A DNA stretch of 13,901 nt, from contig WELB01000162.1 in assembly GCA_009602725.1 (NCBI GenBank), positions 283,396 to 297,296 of the forward strand. The letters run 5' to 3'. Below are positions 1 through 7,142 of the stretch, in pieces (within the stretch, counting starts at the first letter, position 1; each line of letters begins with the position of its first letter). This DNA is from Spirogloea muscicola. Taxonomy: Eukaryota > Streptophyta > Zygnematophyceae > Spirogloeales > Spirogloeaceae. A model generated the notes under the pieces. It ran no database searches, was not told the DNA's origin, and worked only from the letters and a program-made list of their open reading frames with translations. Both the position numbers and the translations under genes were made by a program.

Positions 1-75
<75 letters not shown>
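1..75. repeat. 75-nt poly-T run at the window edge
   Basis: The first 75 bases are all T and end abruptly against very GC-rich coding sequence. The run occupies the place where the 5' UTR or transit-peptide exon of the bS21 gene should be. In the bS21 frame it reads as poly-Phe with no stop, so the frame does not close upstream. It may be a contig-end or homopolymer artefact, or a real T tract. Sequence alone cannot separate these. Confidence 0.9.
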
Positions 76-76
<1 letters not shown>

Positions 77-115
77 GCTCGCGCGGCGCCCGCTCCGCGC
101 GTGCCGCCGGCGGCC

Positions 116-1075
116 ATGGTGGCGCCGTTGACCTCCGCGGGCAGCGCCGCCGGGCCGGGCGCAGCGCTGGACCCCTCGCTGGCTTTCGCCAACGTGATGT
201 GGTTCCGCGGCACCTTCAACACGCAGGCGAGGACGCCGTGGCTGTGCCAGCCCTGTCCCCCCTGCCGCGCGACGCGAGGCCAGCGGGCTGAGCGGCTCGG
301 CGGCTCTCGGTGCGCGCAGGTGTTTGTGGGCGAGACCGAGTCGCCGGACTCGGTGGTGCGGCGCTTCCGCAAGCAGGTGATGCAGGCGGGCGTGATCCAG
401 GAGTGCCGCCGCCGCCGGTACTTCGAGACCCCCCAGGACATCGTCAAGCGCAAGCAGCAGGCGGCGCGCCGCAAGAAGGGCAGGTCCGCCACCTCTCCAC
501 CCTTCCTCCCCCGCCCATGTCTCAGACCTGCCACGACGGGAGCGCCAGCCGTGCCGCCATCAAGACGGAGGACGTGCTGGCCGCGGCTGCCACGCTCATG
601 TGTGCTGGCACTTGCGCTCCCAGCTGTCCCTGTGCTGTCCGGCAGGGTTTAATCTGCAGCTCTGAACCATGCATAGGGTTGCCAATCTCAAGAGAGAGGC
701 CTGCTTGATGTTGCGACTCCCATTTGACCTGCGGCTTCAAGCTCAGTCCCAGGCCACGAAGCATGGAAGCGACCATTGTGATAGCAGCAGCTAGCGCCAG
801 GGCGCAGGTCGTGCTCGTGGCAGCGTTCTGAAGCACAGCCACGACTCGGTTGCACTGAGGTCTCCTGAAGGTCAAGGACTTGCATCACGACGCTGTGCTG
901 TGCATGTCATTGAACCACTGCCCTGTCATGCCGTCTTTGTGCCAGGCGATTCACCCCGCGGGACGGCCCTGCAGGAGAGGGGAAGCCTGGCGAGGGTGCA
1001 GGGGCCACTGGCAAGAAGGCCAAGGGCAATGACGATGATGATTTCTGGGGCGGCGCAGATGAATTGGACTATTGA
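116..1075 (+). CDS. PRPS21: Plastid 30S ribosomal protein bS21, nuclear gene, 3 exons
   Basis: Exons are 116-226, 320-483 and 946-1075, giving 134 aa from the ATG at 116, which has a strong GCCATGG context. bS21 binds the small-subunit platform near the anti-Shine-Dalgarno region; this copy should act in chloroplast ribosomes. Exon 2 carries the family core: VFVGETESPDSVVRRF, then AGVIQECRRRRYFETPQD, then a Lys/Arg-rich stretch. Exon 1 ends in SLAFANVMWFRGTFNTQ, and exon 3 gives RRFTPRDG followed by an acidic tail with DDDDFW and final ELDY. Plant plastid S21 proteins have the same arrangement of a LANAN-like lead-in, basic core, RFTP and acidic Trp-containing tail (family knowledge). Intron 1 (227-319) has a GC donor and AG acceptor. 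Intron 2 (484-945) is GT-AG and splits an AGG codon. The frame is open upstream of 116 into the T run, so part of the transit peptide may be missing. The next gene is convergent. Confidence 0.88.
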
Positions 1076-1584
1076 TACAAGTAATTAGCCGTCAGTTCAC
1101 GCTAATCGCTTTTCAACTAGGCTGTAGTCATGGCCTCAAGTAGGCCACCACTAAATTGAGGTGAAGCAAAGCCCAAAAGCTTGTTGATCAAGAACCGCAG
1201 ATTGCGCTACCGCAGTCGGGTTCTAAGTAAACTACTGTTCAGGGTTGAAAAGTGCAGCCCTGCAAGCCCTTCAGCTTCTTCTTCTGATGATGTGAGCAAG
1301 GGGCGCCCTCCACGGTTGTGTGCTCTGTGTGCCGTACCAGCATCGACTGCAAATGTGTTGGCTGGCCTCCAAATCTGGATTGAACTTAAGCAAGCTGACC
1401 GAGTCCGCCAATCCCAATATGAAGCTTATGCAAGCTAAATCGAGTCGGCGGCGTGACGGATGCTAGTAAGTACATTGGCAGAGCATAATACTGCTATGGC
1501 TGGTGACGGCAGCAAGACAAAGCAAAATGTCAAATGATGTGAAGAATGGTCAAATTCTGTACAGTCACCAGGTGGCAGGGCGTC
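1076..1584. other. Convergent intergenic spacer, no gene seen
   Basis: This 509-bp stretch lies between the stop of the bS21 gene and the stop of the S1-domain gene on the other strand, so it should hold both 3' UTRs. The open frames here show no recognisable domain. I found no TGTAA, the usual green-algal polyadenylation signal, on either strand in this spacer. Confidence 0.6.
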
Positions 1585-4500
1585 CTATGTTTCCGGCAAG
1601 AAGCCTTCTCTGGCAAAGTCCGCATTAGCGAAAGGTAGATCTTCAGGAACGCCTTCGTGCCTGAAGTTGTCTCCTCGGTTGTCCTCCTGCGGCTCTTCTG
1701 CAGCCTCCAGGAAGCGCCCCGCCATTGTCTCGGCTTCTTGCCAGACACGCTGCGCAATGAGAGGAAATTGGACGTCATGTTGGCCAGGTCAATTTTACTG
1801 TGGTCTCTTCTCACCTTCTGATGTCTCTGAAGCCCAACGAGTTTGTTCAACAGCTGCAACAGCTGAAAGGCCTTCCACAGCTGCTGCTTTCCCTTGATGT
1901 ATGCTTTGTGTGTCCTATGGGAAGCTCTTACGCTGAGCAGTTTCGCCAAAGGATGATGATGCTCACCTCCTTGTCTGTCAGAATCAGCCCATCAACAGCT
2001 TCAAGATCTCTTGTGCTGCACACGTCATACATCCGCACCTCACTGGCTCAGGTGCTTGCTCAACTCTTATCTGGGACGAGTAGCAAAAATGAGACGGCTG
2101 CCGCACACATTGACACTTGAGGGCCGCGTCATTGGACATGGACCACATCAGACCAGGACAACAAAGCTAAGAGTGGGCAGCTGTGTTCCCCTACCTTAGA
2201 GCAATGCGATTGGACGAGAAATCGCTGCTGACGACCAGCGCTCGCACTCGGTCTCCAACAGCAAACACGTCCTCCACCTTGTCTATCCTCCTCCGAGACA
2301 CATTGGAAATGTGGAGGAGGCCACTACAAAATATACAGTGGCGCAAGATAGTCAATGGATCTCAACTGTGCTCAAGCTTCTGCCTCCTCCTCACAAGCAT
2401 AGAATCGAGTAGTACCTTAGTCCTCAGTGCACCTAGCCCTCAACGCAGCTGCTTGCACTCCCTCAAAGTGAAATTATAGCTCTCTCTCCCAGAGTGGAAC
2501 AGGCAAGTCATGAAGGACCTAATCTGCACAATCCGCACAATCCTTTCAAGCATGACTACATGCGGGAGCTACAGGCTGGTACACACCTCCGCGTCGTCCC
2601 GTCAATGTCCACAAATGCGCCATAGGATGCAAGCTTGGACACGACTCCGTCAACGAGACTGCCAAAGCGCAGCTTCTTGTACTCCTGTGCCTCATGCAAG
2701 CAACCTTGGGCTCAACACCAGGCAAGCCTGTCCCTAACACTCTTTGGAAGATGTGGCCCTCCCGTGACTTGCAAAAGCCCGACCACACTCAAAGTTCCCA
2801 AGTCCGGAACCAGCCTTCTTCACACCTTCTTGAGCTTTGCTGTGCAAGACTGACACCACCGCGATCGCTACCAAGAACAAGACCATGTCAATTGAGCAAC
2901 TCTGGAAGCTCCACGGAGAGTTGCACGTTCTGAGGAAGCACCTCATAGTCTCGAGCCTTCTTCTCGCTGATGACAAGCCGGCCTGTTTGCTCGTTGGCCT
3001 CAATTATGCGTACGGACAACGTCTGACCTACCTGCCACAATCAGTTCAGATGCAGACAAGGCGAGCTGGAATCTTTGATGTGAAACAGACAAGGGAAGCG
3101 ATGCAGTATCCCCTAAGTGATGGACAGCAGTGCTACATGTTGAGCTTGGCTCCGCGCAGAAGGGCACCTGCAAGGTGTCGAGCACTGACCAGAGTCCTTG
3201 GATCTCTCTCGCCAAGTTCTGCACCGTAGACGTGTGATGTCGGAAGGAAGGCTCGTAAGCCCTGTCTCGAGTCCCAACAAATCAAGGACATCTCAAACGT
3301 CTTCCATGTGTGCATGCCAAATCCTGCAAGTGCCCTACGGTTCACCACGTCATGGCACAAAAGCTGGCCAGACTGGCCTATGACGTCACCACATTGCAAG
3401 TTCGGCACGAAGCTGACCTCAATCTTCGTGGCCAACCCGCCGGTGTTTACCTCCGTGATTTTTACGTGTACAGGCTCCTTCTCCTTCCATATCTGCCAAG
3501 AGCAGGTTCAAGCTGAAGCATCTGCTTTTGTAGCAGCTTACCACTGTCTACTCCAACATCACCCATCCTCAGCTTTCTATGACTGCCTAGATCTTAGAGA
3601 ATTCGACTCTGGCTCACAGGCTTCACCTCAAGCTGCTGCAACCGGGGTTGTCGCTGTAGGAATGTGCACCCAGCAAGAGGCTTGCATGGTGACTCATGAT
3701 GGCTAGGCAAGCCTGACCAGGGAACTCAACGGGACCCACAGCACACTGGCGCTAAAGCTCCCCAGTGATGTCGGTTGAAGACAGGACGTTCACCTGATCC
3801 ACACGCTGCCACGCGACACGCCTCGCTACCTTGGCAGCAGAGACGAGGGGCTGCCCACTCAGCGTCTCTCCAATCACCTCCACAATGTAGGTGCTTCCGA
3901 CCTCAGCCGCAATCCTCCTGTCTGAGCCTGGCTGTCCCCTGCACAGCAGATGAGTAGATTGCTCAGAGCCAACTCTGCACCACCAGTGTCTACTTTGGAC
4001 ATTCCTGACCTGTATGCCCAACAACCTTGCAGCACGGCAGCAGCACAGCTGCTCACTAGCATGAGTTGCAAGAGATGACAAAGCAAGCGCCTTGCAGTGT
4101 CCGGACTCCCATGTGACGCTGGTGTGAGGAGCTGGAATGCTCACCGATAGTCTAGGTCGCTGCCGACAGGCGGGGGATCCCTGAGAACTCGAGCTCGGCC
4201 TCTGAGCTCCGCCGAGCGGGCAGTGGCGTCCTCCTGTATTACAGAGCTGGGGCCCCCCTCTGCTGCCTCTACGGCCTCTTCAGAGCTTGCACCCCCTGCC
4301 TCCCCCTCCTGACCGCCTGGGCTGTGCACCGGCAGCGCCCACGGCTCGTCGTCTTTGCCGAAGAGGTCCAGCGGAGCCGCTTCTCGCGGCAGCAGCCGTG
4401 CCGGCTTGGCTGCGCCGATGTCGAGGTCAGCGCCGCGGTCATTAGCGGCGACCACCACGGCCAGGATGCGATCCCCGACGCGCGGCACATATGCGCTGTC

Positions 4501-5103
4501 TGCAGCACAAGGCCTGCCCGCGTGCCTGCTCAGGCTGGCCCTGGCGTCCGCGGCGCCCCCCTGCTGTGAGGGCGCCTCCTCCTGTGCCGGGTGCGCCAGG
4601 CCGGCGGCCAGCTCGTCGGCCGGGAGCGTGTCGGCGACGCCTATCTGGGACGGCCGGTCCGCCACCGACACCAGGCTGCCGGCCAGCCGCTCCTCCGCCG
4701 ACGCCGCCTCCTCCTCAGGCCGCCCAGCCTCCTCTGGAGGCGGCGGCGGCGGCGGCGTGGGCGAGCCCTCGGTCTCAGCGGCCTCGACATCGTCCTCGCC
4801 ACCATCATCGCCGGCCCTGGGGCTGGCAGCGTCCAGCGCCGCAGGCGAGGCCTCGACGAGGCCTAGGTAGGCCTGCAGGCGCCGGGCCGGCGGGTCATGG
4901 CGGCGCGAGGCGGGGCTGGCGGGGCCGCCGAGCCTAGCGCGGCGGCGGCGGCGGGGGGCTGCAGAGCGGCTGCGGCCCCTCGGCCGGGGTTCAGGGGCTG
5001 CTGAGGGGCAGCTAGGCAAGGCACACACTACCGCGAATGGGAGGGAGCCTGGTAATCCCCAGTCAGCAGCCGCGTGCGCAGCCAGAAGGCGCGCGGTGCG
5101 CAT
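1585..5103 (-). CDS. RLSB: Plastid S1-domain RNA-binding protein, RLSB/PDE338-like, 9 exons
   Basis: Exons on the minus strand are 5103-4145, 3938-3794, 3492-3418, 3261-3190, 3031-2942, 2684-2587, 2323-2195, 2015-1967 and 1749-1585. All introns are GT-AG (156-301 bp), all phases agree, and the sum is 593 codons plus stop. The ATG at 5103 opens an Arg/Ala/Ser-rich presequence that looks like a chloroplast transit peptide; an ATG at 5250 is an alternative. Exon 1 continues with a Pro/Glu/Ala-rich linker, including an eight-proline run, and then S1 domain 1 (VGDRILAVVVAANDRGADLD). Exon 2 has GETLSGQPLVSAAKVARRVAW. Exons 3-5 form S1 domain 2 (VKITEVNTGGLATKIEGLRAFLP, split across exons, then VGQTLSVRI and RLVISEKKA). 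Exons 6-8 form S1 domain 3 (SLVDGVVSKLASYGAFVDID, GLLHISNVSRRRI, ALVVSS). Exon 9 begins RVWQEAETMAGRF and ends in an acidic tail. In plants this three-S1 protein is plastid-located; RLSB binds rbcL mRNA and pde338 mutants are pigment-deficient (family knowledge). The target RNA in this alga is unknown. Confidence 0.88.
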
Positions 5104-5155
5104 CACGTGCAAGGAGAGGCAACGTATACTGTTCCAAGCAAAAGCTAGTGCAGAA

Positions 5156-5184
5156 AGTGGGGCTACATAAGGCGGAGCCCTATG
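5156..5184. repeat. Hairpin-like repeat motif upstream of the S1 gene
   Basis: A GGGCTACATAAGGCGGAGCC-type segment can fold by pairing GGGCT with AGCCC. A close relative, GGGCCACATAAAGCGAAGCC, lies at 5581-5609. On the minus strand this copy falls some 60 bp upstream of the proposed start codon of the S1-domain gene, so it may be in its 5' UTR or promoter. It also resembles the GGCTGG...CAGCC hairpins further right. Confidence 0.5.
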
Positions 5185-5216
5185 TTGAGGGGATAGGATG
5201 CCTGTTGTGTGATGGA

Positions 5217-5640
5217 GGGCCTGAGTGGCCAAGCACAAAGGCAAGCACATTGACAGATGTACATCACCTGCTGTTAAGCTGACCCGCTCAGTAACCACGA
5301 GTCAGCACACACAGGTCGCTAACTGATGCCCAAATTCCCGCACGGCAACTTGACAAGCCTTTGCGCCACCATCTAAAGCTCACCAGCTCTCTGGTGCAAA
5401 GCATGAGCCTGAGCTCGCTGCAAAGAGGCTGATACACCAGGTCGCAAAAACGACTAATGGGGGCTGAGGTAACAGAGAGAGACACAAGGCCGCTGGCGAG
5501 AGGCAGCCGACTGCGTGAAGAGAAGGCGCGCGCGGCGCACATGAATCACGCCAATACACTTGCCCGGGCAAGGACAAAGAGTCGGGCCACATAAAGCGAA
5601 GCCCAAGAGAGAAGGAAGACTCAAAAGTTTCGAATGGTGA
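5217..5640 (+). repeat. Dispersed repeat, copy A
   Basis: This copy shares with 9900-10300 a 33-bp identical block (5276-5308 versus 9960-9992, starting AAGCTGACCCGCTCAG). It also shares a 22-bp identical block (5401-5422 versus 10083-10104, starting GCATGAGCCTGAGC), with weaker similarity between and after them. Each copy ends near a GGCC(N)AAAGC(N)AGCCC hairpin-like segment. No protein domain was recognised inside. The identity and boundaries of the element are unknown. Confidence 0.7.
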
Positions 5641-5989
5641 AGCAAGACTTTCTTCTTTGGCTGGCCTCCCTGCCACTGGTGCTCAAACTCTCCTGTGGAG
5701 CAGCCGCAGAGACGATTGGGAGTGCATCGTCTCCGCGCAGAGCCGCAGGCTAGGCAAAAAAGGCAGCCATCGCCCTCTACTGGAAGAGTCTTCATTCGTC
5801 CACACAAAAAGAAAGGCCTCTCAGGCTCCATTGTAGGCTGGCTTTCTCTGGAAGACTTACTTCTGTTTGCGACTAAGCAACTGCCACGAAGGATGGGGAA
5901 TTACCTCGAAGGATGGTCAATTAGCAACCTCTACTTACTCTATCGCCGCTTCGCTTGCCCAGGTGTTCCGTATCCGGCTAACCATATCC

Positions 5990-6235
5990 TTTCAATGGTC
6001 CCAGGCTCACGCAGTGCAAGCGCGGGCAGGCCGTGCCATGGCTGCTACTTTTGGGTTATTGTCGGGGTGCTTTTCCAGCTGCAAATTACTCTGACTTGCG
6101 GATGCTGACTCGGGGTTACTATGCTCCCAGTCGCTGTCGTCTCTTGCATAGCTTCTGGCGCCTTTCGTCCCTTTGGACATTGTCCATTCTATTTAGGGTT
6201 TTAGGCTGGCCTTTCACAGCCAATCCCTTATATTG
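5990..6235 (-). repeat. Related dispersed repeat, copy C, inverted
   Basis: Read on the minus strand, this stretch has GTAACCCCGAGTCAGCA (near 6103-6120) and, about 100 nt later, GCGTGAGCCTGGG. These match the order and spacing of the two conserved blocks in copies A and B, which are on the plus strand. It also carries the 6204-6221 hairpin motif. Divergence is high, so the membership call rests on order and spacing as well as sequence. Confidence 0.45.
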
Positions 6236-6296
6236 AATAGCTGTTTCTTTTAAGAAAAATTTCATGAAGTCTTATTTAGCAGGTGCAAGTCAGAGT
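6088..6296. repeat. 12-bp perfect inverted repeat enclosing 185 bp
   Basis: ACTCTGACTTGC at 6088-6099 is exactly complementary to GCAAGTCAGAGT at 6285-6296. The enclosed segment holds a hairpin motif (6204-6221) and a short telo-box-like TTTAGGGTTTTAGG (6192-6205). The size and arms would suit a small MITE, but no clear target-site duplication is visible at the edges. Confidence 0.45.
6204..6221 (+). repeat. GGCTGG...CAGCC hairpin motif, copy 1
   Basis: GGCTGGCCTTTCACAGCC forms a short stem of GGCTG with CAGCC. It is preceded by a GGACATTGTCC-like block also seen upstream of copy 2. Further copies are at 6738-6754 and 6864-6881 on this strand, and at 11305-11322 and about 10203-10217 on the other strand. 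Confidence 0.7.
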
Positions 6297-6335
6297 GACT
6301 AGCCGCCGGAAAGCAAGCCCTTGACAAAGCCAACG

Positions 6336-6379
6336 GCGGCAGCTAGAGCCGGCCAGCACGCAGATGCAAGGCGTGGGCC
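6336..6379 (+). repeat. Direct repeat GCGGCAGCTAGA...GATGCAAGGCGTGGGCC, copy 1
   Basis: A roughly 44-bp unit with GCGGCAGCTAGA, GGCCAGCACGCAGATGCAAG and GGCGTGGGCC. It recurs at 6963-7005 and partly at 6532-6560 (GGCCAGCACG, then AAGGCGTGGGCCATGGAC). It belongs to the repeat mosaic upstream of the PPR gene. Confidence 0.65.
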
Positions 6380-6416
6380 GCTGGATGAAAAATGGACAGG
6401 CGCATGCGAGTCACCT

Positions 6417-6474
6417 GCGCTCGCGAGCTAGCAGCGTTGCAGTCAGCGCTAGCGAGCTAGCAGCGTTGCAGTCA
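6417..6474 (+). repeat. Tandem duplication of a 29-bp unit
   Basis: Two adjacent 29-bp copies, 6417-6445 and 6446-6474, differ at one base. Each begins GCGCT and ends GCAGCGTTGCAGTCA. The near identity indicates a recent local duplication. Confidence 0.9.
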
Positions 6475-6531
6475 GCCTGCTCGCCCCGCCTGCGGGACAC
6501 GGCACGGCGGGCAAGCCGGGTCGAAGAGCAC

Positions 6532-6560
6532 GGCCAGCACGTAGAGGGAAGGCGTGGGCC
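6532..6560 (+). repeat. Partial copy of the GGCCAGCACG direct repeat
   Basis: This segment matches 6352-6379 and 6979-7005 through GGCCAGCACG and AAGGCGTGGGCC, but diverges in the middle. It is followed by ATGGAC, as is the copy ending near 7005. Confidence 0.5.
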
Positions 6561-6737
6561 ATGGACCGTTAGAGGGAACCACGGCCCCAGCTTGGAGCTG
6601 TCAAGAACATCTGTGGTGACCACGTCGGCAGTGACGCGCGGCCCCCGCCCGGCGAGGTGGCCATTTCGTGGTACTTGCTAAATCATATGTTTCTCGCGCG
6701 TTCTAGCCCCTTCGGACCTTGTCCCTTCTTTAGGCTG

Positions 6738-6754
6738 GGCTGGCTTTCACAGCC
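6738..6754 (+). repeat. GGCTGG...CAGCC hairpin motif, copy 2
   Basis: GGCTGGCTTTCACAGCC, with the stem GGCTG/CAGCC. It is followed by a CCCT(N)GCCCCCTT...AATGAGC tail that copy 3 shares, and preceded by GGACCTTGTCC. The shared flanks show that a unit larger than the hairpin was duplicated. Confidence 0.7.
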
Positions 6755-6863
6755 CTCGCCCCCTTTAAATGAGCATACTTCTTTGCACATCCCTCGCCCT
6801 TGCCCTCTTCTTCCATTTCATTCTGCTCCCTGATAACAGTAAGTACCTTGCGTATTCTATTTT

Positions 6864-6881
6864 GGCTGGCATTTCCCAGCC
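6864..6881 (+). repeat. GGCTGG...CCAGCC hairpin motif, copy 3
   Basis: GGCTGGCATTTCCCAGCC has six paired bases per arm. The downstream bases (CCTGCCCCCCTTCGAATGAG) parallel those after copy 2. The stem is kept although the loop differs. Confidence 0.65.
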
Positions 6882-6920
6882 CTGCCCCCCTTCGAATGAG
6901 CTTCCTGCGAGCTACCGTGC

Positions 6921-6974
6921 TCTAGCTGCCGCCTCTGGCTATCGTCTTGCCGGTAGCCAGAGGCGGCAGCTAGA
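6921..6974. repeat. Perfect 21-bp-arm palindrome (cruciform/hairpin)
   Basis: Arms 6921-6941 and 6954-6974 are exact reverse complements around a 12-nt loop (TCGTCTTGCCGG). The left arm starts TCTAGCTGCCGCC and the right arm ends GGCGGCAGCTAGA. The right arm overlaps the start of the 6963-7005 direct repeat, which suggests that a repeat end was copied in inverted orientation. Confidence 0.92.
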
Positions 6975-7005
6975 TCATGGCCAGCGCAGATGCAAGGCGT
7001 AGGCC
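6963..7005 (+). repeat. Direct repeat GCGGCAGCTAGA...GATGCAAGGCGTAGGCC, copy 2
   Basis: This copy matches 6336-6379 closely, with small indels. It is followed by ATGGACAGCTTCAG, and sequence out to about 7130 still shows weak similarity to 6380-6530, including a shared AAGCCGGGT. The region just upstream of the PPR gene is therefore repeat-derived. Confidence 0.6.
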
Positions 7006-7142
7006 ATGGACAGCTTCAGGTACATGGAAGAGGTACATAACAAGGCACAACAATACACCTGCGAGCCATCGGCGATGGAGTCAGCCGTGTCACCAATGGG
7101 ACGCCGTGTTGCGCACAAGCCGGGTGACCATATCCAACCACT

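Noticed and set aside
310-708. 132-codon plus-strand ORF overlapping bS21
   Set aside because: A shadow frame across bS21 exon 2 and intron 2 with no domain.
2734-2900. Minus-strand frame reading VRRLVPDLGTLSVVGLLQVT, which could pass for part of an S1 domain
   Set aside because: It would duplicate S1 domain 3, is too short in the loop, and does not keep phase. The exons at 2684-2587 and 2323-2195 supply the complete domain instead.
3000-3224. Minus-strand frame NLAREIQGLWSVLDTLQ between S1 exons 4 and 5
   Set aside because: The frame is shifted relative to GLRAFLP. Using the GTCAGT donor at 3189 gives the expected spacing to VGQTLSVRI in phase.
4355-4870. 171-codon plus-strand ORF rich in Ser/Ala
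   Set aside because: It is the antisense shadow of the GC-rich first exon of the S1-domain gene, whose own frame encodes a recognisable S1 domain and splices in phase to eight further exons.
6192-6205. TTTAGGGTTTTAGG, like the plant/Chlorella telomere repeat
   Set aside because: Only about two imperfect units lying internally in a repeat copy. At most it is a telo-box-like promoter element, not a telomere.
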